This document shows, in pieces, positions 51,796-60,920 of a stretch of 64,000 bases of DNA. Source of the DNA: G963663365 sp963663365 (lineage in GTDB: Bacteria > Hinthialibacterota > Hinthialibacteria > Hinthialibacterales > G963663365); contig CAXXIH010000002.1 in the NCBI GenBank assembly GCA_963663365.2, forward strand, positions 310,001 to 374,000, given 5' to 3'. Under the pieces are notes generated by a model. That model was not told the origin of the DNA, did not search any database, and was given only the letters and a program-made list of their open reading frames with translations. Position 1 is the first letter of the stretch, and the number at the start of each line of letters is the position of its first letter. A program made the translations under genes and the position numbers.

Positions 51796-53142
51796 TTAGG
51801 ATTGCGCCGGTTGTGCATCTAGTGTTGCATTGTTTTGCGATTGTAAATCTTCGGTACGAAGCGGCATCCCCTCCACCGGGATCGTCAATTCAGTGACAAT
51901 AACTTTATCCCCGGGTTCAATTCCCGATGCAATAAGAATCTCATTCCTCCCGCGATACAAGATACGAACCTTCCGTATTTGCAACAAATTGTCATCACCC
52001 ATCACCCAGACTTCATTGTTTTGACGGACCAATTCTTGGGGAAGAACAACTGTGGAATCTACTGGTTTTCCGGTGATTTCAGCGCGTACATAGGTTGCGG
52101 CCAATAGGGGCAGATTGTTTTCCGATTGAGACTCCAAAGCCAATGGATCATCAACGGTTGCCAAAATACGAGCCATGCGGCCATTATCGACTCCGGGCAG
52201 CCGCCGAAGCAAATGGCCCATCCGGAAAACATCCTCACCCCAGGCCGCCGTGTTATAAATCCGCACTTCGGCTCCGGGACCATCGTTTGGCTCCGGAAGT
52301 TGAATCCATTTTAAATCACCAAGGGGTACGGCCAATTCAATCCAAAATTCATCACTGCCAACGAGCCGCACCAATGGTATATTCGTCGTTACCGTATCAC
52401 CTCGATCCACTAATTTTTCTTCAATAATGGCGTTAAATGGAGCAGTAATCGTTGTACGCTCTAAATCAAGTTTTGTCTGCTCCAACTGGGCTTTGGCTGA
52501 TTCAAGAGCAGCCTCCGCGGATTCGATCCCGGCTTTCGCGGCTCCTACTTCGGCCTTTGCGGCCTCCAGCTGAGGTTTGCGTAACACAAGATCGCGATTG
52601 CTGTCGGAGATTTCGTCTTTGAGCAATTCGTAGTCGCGTTTGGCAACAGACTGACTGCCCATCTCAAGTTTCAAGTCACGATCCGCATAGGTCAGCTGGC
52701 GTTGCGCCTCAACCAATGACGCTTCGGCCATATGCACCTGGCTTTGGGCGCGCGCAATGGCAAGTTCATAATCCCGCGTTTCGATGCGGAGCAAAGGCTC
52801 GCCTTGTTTAATATGCTCGCCCGGAATCAGCAACTCTGTAAGCCATTCTATTTTTCCGTTTACTTGAGGCTTCAATTCAACCTCTTGGGCCGGAATCACA
52901 TTGCCATATGCTTCCACTGTTACGGTGCTCGATATTGTTTGTGCCGTATGAATATCGACCAGTTTTGCCCGTCTTTCGCCATGACTGCGCGGCGCTGTAG
53001 GAGGATTTTCAATCATCTCCTTGGCATAGATTCCCGCAACAGCGAGGACCGTAAGGGGCAAAACGCCTTTAAAAAACAAAGCGAAAACACCACGTGCCGT
53101 TCGCATCATCAACGAGTCATTCCTTGTTTCTGGTCCAATCAT
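51796..53142 (-). CDS. RND efflux periplasmic adaptor (membrane fusion protein)
   Basis: A 448-residue adaptor starting at the ATG at 53142, which overlaps the stop of the outer membrane factor gene (ATGA) and has AGGA seven bases ahead. A single N-terminal membrane helix (GVFALFFKGVLPLTVLAVAG) is followed by the lipoyl/barrel-sandwich half VEVELKPQVNGKIEW, a long alpha hairpin (residues 135-240, many Glu/Ala/Lys), the second lipoyl half TTITAPFNAIIEEKLVDRGD and a beta-barrel domain. This is the standard adaptor layout. It bridges the pump at 48623 and the TolC-like channel at 53139. Confidence 0.93.
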   Translation of the reverse strand: MIGPETRNDSLMMRTARGVFALFFKGVLPLTVLAVAGIYAKEMIENPPTAPRSHGERRAKLVDIHTAQTISSTVTVEAYGNVIPAQEVELKPQVNGKIEWLTELLIPGEHIKQGEPLLRIETRDYELAIARAQSQVHMAEASLVEAQRQLTYADRDLKLEMGSQSVAKRDYELLKDEISDSNRDLVLRKPQLEAAKAEVGAAKAGIESAEAALESAKAQLEQTKLDLERTTITAPFNAIIEEKLVDRGDTVTTNIPLVRLVGSDEFWIELAVPLGDLKWIQLPEPNDGPGAEVRIYNTAAWGEDVFRMGHLLRRLPGVDNGRMARILATVDDPLALESQSENNLPLLAATYVRAEITGKPVDSTVVLPQELVRQNNEVWVMGDDNLLQIRKVRILYRGRNEILIASGIEPGDKVIVTELTIPVEGMPLRTEDLQSQNNATLDAQPAQS

Positions 53143-54620
53143 GATCCGTCCTTTGACATCCCGTCCGGTTTGGCAGTCCAAGCATCGGCCGAATATGTCT
53201 CCTCTCCCAAAGTCTCAATCGAGGGACGTGTAAGATCAATCGGTCCGGCAAGTGCCCGGAACAATTGAATACGGTATTCAAGCCATTCCCGCTGCGCTTC
53301 CAAGCATTGACGTTCAAGGCTTTGACGTGACGTTAAAGCATCAAGAACACGTAAATAATCAAACTGGCCATTGAGATAACTGGCTTCAGTCCGTTCAATC
53401 ACATCATCCGCTATTTCGAGTTGGATTCGCAGACTTTGCAGATAGTCTTGTTGGTGCATTTCATTGGCCAATGCATCCTCAACATCCTGCAGGGCTCCAA
53501 GAACAGTCTGACCGTAATTATGAAACGCTTCGGATACAATAGCCTGGTTGCGCATAACATCCGCTTTAAGACTGCGCGCATCAAAAACCGGATATGAGAG
53601 ATTCGATGCCATGCTTGCCAGCCAGTTATCAAAAAGATCCCTGGTTTCGACGCCGCTGGTATTTAGATCCGCAGAGAGACTCAGGCGGGGATATTGTGCG
53701 GCAATCGCAGAAGCCAGACGCCGGTCGGCGGCATAAACATTCAATAACTCACTTTGTACATCCGGCCTGCGCTGCAAAAGTTCCACGGGAATCCCGGTTT
53801 TAGGCAAAGAGCCGGGTTCAACCAACTGTGGAGTGGGCAATCCCAAGTCATCTTTCGGCGGGCGCCCCATCAGCACCGCCAATTGATGCTGAAGAATCTC
53901 AGCGCGTTGTTTGGCCAGCACCAAAAGCCCTTCAGTTGAACGTACTAATTGCCGCTGACGCAGCACATCGGCGGCCTGGACTTGTCCTTGGCGGAATCGC
54001 TCAATTACCAATTTTAACAACTGCTCATTGGTTTCAATTTGTTCATTGATTACGACGATCTGTGCATGGGCTTCCGCGAGCTGATACCAAACCGTTGAAA
54101 CAGAGGCGGCAAGTGAAATCGCCGCAGTCTGGATATCCTCTTTGCTCACATTCACATCCAAAAGCGCCGCATCATGAGCAGCGCGGATTCGATCCCACAA
54201 ATCAACCTCATAGTCCACTGCAAGTCCGAGCAGGAAACTGCTCTCATAATCGGTCTGTCCATTCCGGTCATTCCGGGTACGGTCAGCAATCCCATTGAAA
54301 TCCACTCCAGGATAAAGAGGCACACCCTCACGCAGGGCGATGGCTTCCGCCTCTGCTAGACGGTCCCAAGCCATCATTAGATCGAAATTCCCGGTGAGCG
54401 CACATTCTATGGCTTGCTCGAGGCCATGGTCGTCGAAACTCCGCCACCAATCCGCCACCACCTCGGCTTGCCCCACATTCGAAAAGGAATCGGGCAATGT
54501 AACCGGGACAGAAACTGTGGCAGGTGTGGAAGAGCATCCGGTTTGAAATGCGATTATGGCCATAAAAACAGTAGTAATGAGATAATTAAATCTTGGTATT
54601 TTGAGAGTTGGAAAAATCAT
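53139..54620 (-). CDS. outer membrane efflux lipoprotein (TolC/NodT family)
   Basis: A 493-residue outer membrane factor with a lipoprotein signal ending in FQTGC and two repeated OEP halves rich in coiled-coil helices (AEAEAIALREGVPLYPGVDF; GIPVELLQRRPDVQSELLNV is the conserved RRPD signature of NodT-type channels). It should form the trimeric exit duct of the RND pump. The start ATG overlaps the end of the tetR gene by 4 bp and its own stop overlaps the adaptor start, so translation of the three is probably coupled. Confidence 0.95.
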   Translation of the reverse strand: MIFPTLKIPRFNYLITTVFMAIIAFQTGCSSTPATVSVPVTLPDSFSNVGQAEVVADWWRSFDDHGLEQAIECALTGNFDLMMAWDRLAEAEAIALREGVPLYPGVDFNGIADRTRNDRNGQTDYESSFLLGLAVDYEVDLWDRIRAAHDAALLDVNVSKEDIQTAAISLAASVSTVWYQLAEAHAQIVVINEQIETNEQLLKLVIERFRQGQVQAADVLRQRQLVRSTEGLLVLAKQRAEILQHQLAVLMGRPPKDDLGLPTPQLVEPGSLPKTGIPVELLQRRPDVQSELLNVYAADRRLASAIAAQYPRLSLSADLNTSGVETRDLFDNWLASMASNLSYPVFDARSLKADVMRNQAIVSEAFHNYGQTVLGALQDVEDALANEMHQQDYLQSLRIQLEIADDVIERTEASYLNGQFDYLRVLDALTSRQSLERQCLEAQREWLEYRIQLFRALAGPIDLTRPSIETLGEETYSADAWTAKPDGMSKDGS

Positions 54621-55315
54621 GCGTGCGCACCCCGCGCAGATTGAGCGTGTAGACGCAAGCCGGATTGTATATGATCACAATTGCCTTGCCGTAAAGATCG
54701 CAAACCACCTAATGAAAATTCTGCGATATGTGAGGCCAACCGTTCAATAAACTCATCCGTTATGCTCTCGCCTTGTAACACATAAGGAAACGCGCCGCCC
54801 CTGCTGCCAATCATGAGGCACTGGCTAATAATGCTAAAAGTGCACCAGCGGGCTTGTTCTTCATCTACTTCAGGTCCAAGGATATTATGAACCACTTCAA
54901 TAACATGTTTTCGCAACGGTTCAATAGTCTGGCGCTTAATTTCTTTCGCGATCTCACTGGGCTGGCTCATTTCCCGTAGTAGAAACTTTCCGGTATATCC
55001 CAGGCGTCCGCTATTCAACGTACGATGCAAAAGCGAGCGAATAAAAGCACGAAGGCGTTCTTCGGGTTCGGCATCGCTCCCCAAACCTCCATTATAGGGG
55101 AAAACCTTCTGTGCATTATCAAAGGCGTACTTCCATGCCTGGCTATACAATTCCTGCTTGCTCTCGAAATAGTAATTTACTGCAGCCACATTGGCTCCTG
55201 CCTGTTTACAGATATCGGTGACTCTGGTGTCATGGAATCCACGTTCAGCAAAACACCGGCAGGCAGACTCTAATAGGCGTCCTTTGGTTTCAATTCCGTC
55301 TTTTCGTTGGGCCAT
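54617..55315 (-). CDS. TetR/AcrR family transcriptional repressor (CecR/DUF1956-like)
   Basis: A 232-residue regulator. The N-terminal helix-turn-helix is clear (GRLLESACRCFAERGFHDTR then ICKQAGANVAAVNYYFESKQ), and the C-terminal ligand domain resembles the CecR/DUF1956 type. It is the first gene of the RND operon and ends in a 4-bp overlap with the channel gene. An imperfect AT-rich palindrome lies between the -35 and -10 of its likely promoter, so it probably represses itself and the pump until a substrate binds. Confidence 0.93.
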   Translation of the reverse strand: MAQRKDGIETKGRLLESACRCFAERGFHDTRVTDICKQAGANVAAVNYYFESKQELYSQAWKYAFDNAQKVFPYNGGLGSDAEPEERLRAFIRSLLHRTLNSGRLGYTGKFLLREMSQPSEIAKEIKRQTIEPLRKHVIEVVHNILGPEVDEEQARWCTFSIISQCLMIGSRGGAFPYVLQGESITDEFIERLASHIAEFSLGGLRSLRQGNCDHIQSGLRLHAQSARGAHA

Positions 55316-55712
55316 AATAGATACTCTCTATACAGTCAACGCCGAATCTAAGCAATTATTTTAAATACCGATTTAAATAGTCAAAATGATATGGATGAAG
55401 TCCTGCTGAAGACTTCAATCCGACCAGCCAGCCTACGGCAAATTAGAGCCTATCTCCTTTATAAACAGTGGATTACAAAAATGCACCGAGGGATATCCCA
55501 GTCCTCATGAAAGAATCATTGGAACAACCGGGAAATGCCGCGCAAACGGATTTTGAGGAGCAAGCACTACTTATCGAGCCAAATGGATTCGGTCGACATG
55601 CTTGACAGAAGCCCATCCGGCCATGACGATCATCTCACTGGAATTGACATATACGCGTTCCGTATTAGAAAGGATTTAGTACGGCTTGCATAGATTGAGA
55701 TGGAGATCAAAA
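55316..55712. other. 397-bp divergent region between tetR and M14 genes
   Basis: The tetR side holds the promoter/operator at 55355-55384. The middle has a 6-bp-arm hairpin (GAAGTC at 55397-55402 with GACTTC at 55411-55416) and a 32-codon open frame without ribosome site at 55507-55605. The last 30 bases carry the GGAGATC site of the M14 gene. Nothing else is recognised. Confidence 0.45.
55355..55384 (-). promoter_or_regulatory. tetR promoter with operator-like palindrome in the spacer
   Basis: On the minus strand TTGACT (complement of 55379-55384) and AATAAT (complement of 55355-55360) are separated by 18 bp, a good sigma-70 match (5 of 6 each). The imperfect palindrome 55357-55366 / 55371-55379 (TATTTTAAAT, ACCG, ATTTAAATA) fills the space between them. 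The transcript would start about 33 bases before the tetR ATG. A repressor bound there would block polymerase, which is the classic autoregulation layout for this family. Confidence 0.5.
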
Positions 55713-56903
55713 TTGACAGTTCTGCGTACCGCCCTCCTAAGCCTCGTCCTAATCCTTCTTATTCGTCCAACGGTATCAGGCTTCACAATTGATGCGGACT
55801 TCCCAGGCGGAAATATCATTATCGATAAGATCGAGGGCAATCACGTCTTTTTGCACCAAGATCTTCGTGACACCGAAGGAGACTGGTTCTATTGGTACTT
55901 CCGGGTACGCGGGGCCAACGAAGAGACACTGAGATTTGAGTTCACACAAAGCAATGTCATTGGCGTACAAGGACCTGCCATCAGCAAAGATGCCGGAGAA
56001 ACCTGGTCCTGGCTTGGACCGGATTCGGTGCAAAGTCAGTCTTTTTCCTACACGTTTCAAAAGGACGAACAGGATGTGCGATTCTGCTTTGCCATCCCAT
56101 ATTTGGAATCGAACCTTCGGCGCTTCCTTCAACAGCACACCGGCAATCCAAGTCTTCAGACAACAATATTGTGCAACAGCACCAAGGACCGGGCGATTGA
56201 AAAGATTCACTTGGGAAACTTGGAAGGCACTTGCCGCCATCGCGTGCTCTTAACCTGCCGTCACCACGCTTGCGAAATGATCGCCAGCTATGTTCTAGAA
56301 GGGATCATGGAGTCAATCTTAACCGATCGGCAAGAAGGTGCATGGCTCCGAGAAAACGTGGAATTCGCGGTTATTCCATTTATGGACAAAGATGGCGTGG
56401 AAGACGGCGACCAGGGAAAAAACAGGCGGCCTCGTGACCATAACCGGGATTATCTTGGTGAGAGCCTTTACCCGTCCGTTAAGGCCCTTCGCGCATTTGT
56501 TCCCCAATGGTCTCAGGGGAGATTGCGTATCGCCTTGGATTTGCACGATCCCTACATCCGCGGTCTCCATAACGAATGGATTTATTTTGTAGGCGGACCA
56601 AATCAAGAGATATGGGATCGTGTGCGGCGCTTTTCCTTGCTTCTGGCAGATATCCGGAGCGGTCCCCTGGTTTTCGATCCAAAGAACAACCTGGCGTTCG
56701 GCCAAGCGTGGAATACCGGGAATAACTATGCAACAGGCAAAAGTTTTGCACGTTGGGCATCGGAGCAACCGGGAATCGAAATAGCAACAACCATTGAAAT
56801 TCCTTACGCTCAATCCAGTGGCACGAATATTACGACCGAAAACGCCAGGATTTTTGGAGCATCTCTGGCCAAGGCGATAGCACAGTACCTTCGGGAAAAA
56901 TGA
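55713..56903 (+). CDS. exported M14 zinc carboxypeptidase with CCP-type N-terminal domain
   Basis: With the TTG at 55713 (GGAGATC seven bases upstream) the product has 396 residues and a clean signal (TVLRTALLSLVLILLIRP). The N-terminal 130 residues (WFYWYFRVRGANEETLRFEF) resemble the beta-domain of cytosolic-carboxypeptidase-like (M14D) enzymes. The zinc site is His185-Ala-Cys-Glu188 (in RHHACEM) and His278 (LDLHDPY), and the catalytic Glu is Glu362 in TTIEIPYAQ. M14D enzymes trim C-terminal Glu or other residues. An exported bacterial copy may process cell-wall peptides or foreign protein. It is followed by a metalloprotease gene, also exported. Confidence 0.85.
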   Translation: MTVLRTALLSLVLILLIRPTVSGFTIDADFPGGNIIIDKIEGNHVFLHQDLRDTEGDWFYWYFRVRGANEETLRFEFTQSNVIGVQGPAISKDAGETWSWLGPDSVQSQSFSYTFQKDEQDVRFCFAIPYLESNLRRFLQQHTGNPSLQTTILCNSTKDRAIEKIHLGNLEGTCRHRVLLTCRHHACEMIASYVLEGIMESILTDRQEGAWLRENVEFAVIPFMDKDGVEDGDQGKNRRPRDHNRDYLGESLYPSVKALRAFVPQWSQGRLRIALDLHDPYIRGLHNEWIYFVGGPNQEIWDRVRRFSLLLADIRSGPLVFDPKNNLAFGQAWNTGNNYATGKSFARWASEQPGIEIATTIEIPYAQSSGTNITTENARIFGASLAKAIAQYLREK

Positions 56904-56951
56904 TTTCCGCGGGCTTATATGAAATCTCCGCTCGAAGATAGGCCTTGGTTG

Positions 56952-56960
56952 TGATATATT
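56952..56960 (+). promoter_or_regulatory. candidate extended -10 for the M6-LRR gene
   Basis: TGATATATT fits TGn followed by TATATT (5 of 6 for the -10). It lies 56 bp before the chosen ATG. No -35 match at the usual distance. Confidence 0.35.
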
Positions 56961-57015
56961 CTTTACTGCTTAAGCAAGTCTTGTTGCAGTCCATGCACCA
57001 GTACTGAGGAGATTG

Positions 57016-60000
57016 ATGCTTCGGCGGGTGGTCTTATTCAGCTTGGGGCTTCTTATAACAAACCAACTGACAATTTTAGGCGCGCCGGTATTTGGCAAGG
57101 TGCAGGAGCTTCGCCAACCGGACGGATCATTGATCACCGTGCGAATCTGGGGGGATGAATTCTATCAGGTTGTAGAATCTCCAGACGGTTATACGCTCAT
57201 TCGCGATCCTAAGACAGGTTCAATCTGTTATGCGGATTTAAGCGCAGACGGTAACGAACTTCTATCAACCGGCATTCCCTACAATCAAAATGCTGCCAAA
57301 CAGGCTGATTCATCAGTTGCACAACTCTCACTCAAGCCACACCTGCGAATCTCGACAGAAGCCGCACAGGAAAAAGTGGAAACTCTGAGGGCACAATTCG
57401 ATCGGCAATTAAACACGGATTCTGTTTACACAAAATCCAACCTTACGAGCCCATTGAGCACTTCAGCCAATACCTCGGGTGAAGTGCGCGGCATCTGTCT
57501 ATTGATCGATTTTCCTGATGAGCCGGGCGTCATTTCCCCTGATGAAATTGACCGAATGCTCAATGAGACCGGATACAGCAATTACGGAAACAACGGCTCG
57601 GTTCGCGATTACTATTTTGAGGTCTCCGGCGGCCGTTTGACCTATACCAACTATGTCACGCCATGGTATTACACGGCGCAAAATGAGAAGAGTTTTTACG
57701 ACAACGATAACATCGGCTCTACCGCTCGCACGCATCTATTGCTTAAAGAGGCATTGAATTATCTCGAATCAACCGGATTCGACTTCAGCGATTTCGACAG
57801 CAATGGAGACGGTGCGATAGATGCCATTCACGGATTTTATGCAGGCAATACTTATTCAGGTTGGGGACATGGGCTTTGGCCGCATACCTCAATCGTTAAT
57901 TTCGAGGCAGATGGTGTTCATACCAGACGCTACCAGGTTTGTCCGATTAGCGAGTTCCCGACTATTGGGATTTTTTGCCACGAATCCGGACACGTATTGT
58001 TTGACTGGCCGGATTTGTACGATTACGATTTCGATTCACGAGGCGTGGGATATTTCTGTTTGATGTCAAACGGCGATTTCGACTTAAATCCCGTGCATCC
58101 ATGTGCATACCTCAAAGAGGTTAATGGATGGTTGGAAACAACAGTTCTCGATAAAACACAAGATTGCATTCTTCAGGCTCATACCAATACAGCCTTTAAG
58201 ATCAAGCATCCAAGCTATGGGGGTGAATATTATCTGATCGAGAATCGATCCCAAACCGGCCGCGACACAGAATTACCCGATGGCGGCCTGGCGATATGGC
58301 ACATTGACCGGACTTTGGGGAATCAGAGATATCAACAACAAACCGCCCGAAAACACTATTTGGTTACCTTGGTCCAAGCAGATGGCCGATGGGACTTGGA
58401 AGGCCGCCGCAATGCGGGCGACACAGAAGATCTTTGGGGCGCGCCCGAGAAAACGACATTTGATCCGAGTACCACTCCTGCGGCCATGTGGTGGGATGAT
58501 TATCCCAGCGGCGTTTACATCACAAGTATCAGCGAGCCGGACGAAACAATGACGTTTTCGTTCCGTCTCGATTCAACACCCGAACCGGGCTCAAGTTTTA
58601 ATACCCATGCAAACTTTCCGGATTCGAATTTCAGGTTAATCGTAGAAGAATTCCTGGAAGTGGCCCCCTATGGCTATTTTACCGAAGCACGTATCGCGGC
58701 GGTCTCCGCTATCAAAAGCCAACTGATCATCAATGATCGGGAACTTGAGAGCCTGGAAGGAATTCAATATTTCAGCGGACTCACTTGGTTAAATTGTTCC
58801 GATAATAACCTCACGTATTTGGATGTCAGCGCTTTGCCGAGGCTAGAACGATTGTATTGCTCTAACAACAAACTCCAAAATCTTATCACAGACGGATGCC
58901 AAGAGTTGACAGCAATCGATTGCCGGGTGAATCGACTCAAAGAACTCAACCTTGCCACAAACAAAAAACTCATCAGTATAAATTGCGGCAATAACATTAT
59001 AAATACACTGGATATTTCCGATCATACAGCACTCATAGACATGTATTGTTACCAAAACGCTATGAGTCAATTGAATGTCTCGGGATGTACAGAGTTGACC
59101 TATTTGGAATGTCATAACAACAAGCTCGACTTTCTTGATGTTTCCGGTTTGAAGAAATTACAGGTTCTCCAATGTTTTCAAAACAATTTAAAGGAAATAA
59201 ACGCCCAAGCCTGCGAGTCGCTCACAAAACTTCGCTGTTTCGATAATTGGCTCTCTAAACTCGAACTTTTGGGATGCTCGGCGTTGGAGTATCTGGACTG
59301 TTCCGATTGCGATATTTGGAAAATTAATCTAACAGACTGTGTGGTTATGCAGCGCCTATATTGTCAGGCAAATCGGATCAAGGAACTTGACCTCCACACA
59401 AATCAAGCCTTGGAAGAAGTTCATTGCTACCTTAACCAACTCACCAAAATCGATTTACCGCCCGGAGATGCTTTAAAGACTATATTTTGCCGCTCGAACA
59501 ATTTGCAGGAACTCGATCTCTCAGGTTGTAAGGGATTAATCAGCCTGGATTGCAGCACCAACGATTTTATTCGATTAGATACCCGCGAAAACAAAAACTT
59601 AAAAACATTGGATTGCACTCACAATTCACTTAGCGAACTACTGGTTGCAGGCGACGGGAATCTGACTCTCCTGGAATGCTCATACAATCCGCTGGTTACG
59701 CTCGATGTGCTATACATAACTTCGCTTCGAAATTTGTTTTGCCATTCATGTAATCTGCAAGAACTCCGCATCACGGGATGCGACTCATTAGTTGAATTCC
59801 AATGCCAAAACAATCCATTATCTATACTCGAGATTGCCGATTTGCCCATGATCGAAAGCATCATCTGTAAAAATGGCGCACTCGAAGAGATAAAGATCGA
59901 CAATTGCCCCTCTTTGTCCATGATAGACTGCCGCAATAACATACTTTCAAAGTTGGAAATATCAGGCTGCGAAAATCTTAAGACGATTGAATGCGATGAA

Positions 60001-60903
60001 AATGAGTTAGAAAACCTGGACCTTACTTCATGTATTTCTCTTTATTCTTTAAACTGCTCATCGAATAAACTTGTCAATCTAAATCTGTCTCACCTGGAAG
60101 AATTGGAAAATGTGGAGTGCGACAACAATCCATTTGAATATTTAGATTTGTCCTATTGCACAAAACTCCAAAATATCGATTTTCCAAACAGTTACTCAAT
60201 CTGTGTCAATCTTTCGGGCTGTTCGGCATTAACCAATTATATTGCAATCAACCGTATCGCCCATGAGATTAACCTCACAGGCTGCAAACAACTTCTTGCA
60301 GCAGGCTTAATTTGGAGCAGGATCGACTCGCTCATCCTCGAGGATTGTACTAAGTTGGGGCTATTTATCTCAGACAATTCGACACTTAGAGCCGCCGATT
60401 TTCAAGATTGTACGGCCCTCAATTGGATACAAGCCGACAATCTCCAAATGGAAACGATCAATCTCCGAGGCTGCACAAACCTCGAGACGCTGGAGATCAA
60501 CGGGAATCAGTTCACGCAGTTGGATTTAGACGACTGCACGCAGTTACGCAGCCTCATTATCTACGACAACCTGCTATCGGAATTGTACCTTTCTTCTAAT
60601 CTCGATCTACAGTCGATTTTGGCACAACATAATATGTTTAGAAACCTTCCTGAATTTTTGTATCTTCCAGCGTTAAAAGTCCTTGATGTTCGATACAACT
60701 ACCTGACTTTTGACGATTGGTATAATATCGAGGAATTGCGTGATTATTTGCCGAGGCCGGTATTTGAAAATGGATTGTTAAAGGAAGGGTTCGCCTACTC
60801 ACCACAGATCGAAATAGATCCTTTTAGCGAGAACAATCCCGGTTTTCCGGTCCCTACTCCAACTCCGCCGGTCACGGAAATCGGCGACTGGCCGACACGA
60901 TAA
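57016..60903 (+). CDS. secreted M6 metalloprotease fused to cysteine-type leucine-rich repeats
   Basis: A 1295-residue exported protein (signal MLRRVVLFSLGLLITNQLT; GAGGAG just before the ATG). An N-terminal M6-associated part (KVQELRQPDGSLITVRIWGD) is followed by the protease: GYSNYGNNGSVRDYYFEVSG, then HESGHVLFDWPDLYD with the zinc-binding HExxH near residue 323. Members of M6 include immune inhibitor A. From residue 589 come 31 leucine-rich repeats of 21 residues. In the first 22 each has Cys at position 6 (L-x-x-L-x-C-x-x-N), as in the cysteine ladder of Listeria InlJ. The tail is Pro-Thr rich. A surface protease with a binding arm is likely; I know of no named family with this pairing. 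Confidence 0.88.
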   Translation: MLRRVVLFSLGLLITNQLTILGAPVFGKVQELRQPDGSLITVRIWGDEFYQVVESPDGYTLIRDPKTGSICYADLSADGNELLSTGIPYNQNAAKQADSSVAQLSLKPHLRISTEAAQEKVETLRAQFDRQLNTDSVYTKSNLTSPLSTSANTSGEVRGICLLIDFPDEPGVISPDEIDRMLNETGYSNYGNNGSVRDYYFEVSGGRLTYTNYVTPWYYTAQNEKSFYDNDNIGSTARTHLLLKEALNYLESTGFDFSDFDSNGDGAIDAIHGFYAGNTYSGWGHGLWPHTSIVNFEADGVHTRRYQVCPISEFPTIGIFCHESGHVLFDWPDLYDYDFDSRGVGYFCLMSNGDFDLNPVHPCAYLKEVNGWLETTVLDKTQDCILQAHTNTAFKIKHPSYGGEYYLIENRSQTGRDTELPDGGLAIWHIDRTLGNQRYQQQTARKHYLVTLVQADGRWDLEGRRNAGDTEDLWGAPEKTTFDPSTTPAAMWWDDYPSGVYITSISEPDETMTFSFRLDSTPEPGSSFNTHANFPDSNFRLIVEEFLEVAPYGYFTEARIAAVSAIKSQLIINDRELESLEGIQYFSGLTWLNCSDNNLTYLDVSALPRLERLYCSNNKLQNLITDGCQELTAIDCRVNRLKELNLATNKKLISINCGNNIINTLDISDHTALIDMYCYQNAMSQLNVSGCTELTYLECHNNKLDFLDVSGLKKLQVLQCFQNNLKEINAQACESLTKLRCFDNWLSKLELLGCSALEYLDCSDCDIWKINLTDCVVMQRLYCQANRIKELDLHTNQALEEVHCYLNQLTKIDLPPGDALKTIFCRSNNLQELDLSGCKGLISLDCSTNDFIRLDTRENKNLKTLDCTHNSLSELLVAGDGNLTLLECSYNPLVTLDVLYITSLRNLFCHSCNLQELRITGCDSLVEFQCQNNPLSILEIADLPMIESIICKNGALEEIKIDNCPSLSMIDCRNNILSKLEISGCENLKTIECDENELENLDLTSCISLYSLNCSSNKLVNLNLSHLEELENVECDNNPFEYLDLSYCTKLQNIDFPNSYSICVNLSGCSALTNYIAINRIAHEINLTGCKQLLAAGLIWSRIDSLILEDCTKLGLFISDNSTLRAADFQDCTALNWIQADNLQMETINLRGCTNLETLEINGNQFTQLDLDDCTQLRSLIIYDNLLSELYLSSNLDLQSILAQHNMFRNLPEFLYLPALKVLDVRYNYLTFDDWYNIEELRDYLPRPVFENGLLKEGFAYSPQIEIDPFSENNPGFPVPTPTPPVTEIGDWPTR
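58780..60705 (+). repeat. 31 tandem 63-bp-period leucine-rich repeats (protein level)
   Basis: The repeats run without gap or shift: repeats 1-29 are exactly 21 codons each and repeat 30 has 22. The consensus is L-x-x-L-x-C-x-x-N-x-L-x-x-L-x-[LVI]-[ST]-x-[CN]-x-x. Repeats 1-22 keep Cys at position 6; from repeat 23 that position is Phe, Ala, Leu, Ile or other. DNA identity between repeats is low, so they are old. Confidence 0.9.
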
Positions 60904-60920
60904 AGAAACCATTCGTACGA

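Noticed and set aside
58780..60705. Tandem DNA repeat or CRISPR-like array
   Set aside because: The 63-bp period reflects protein leucine-rich repeats; the DNA units are too diverged and there are no constant repeats with unique spacers.
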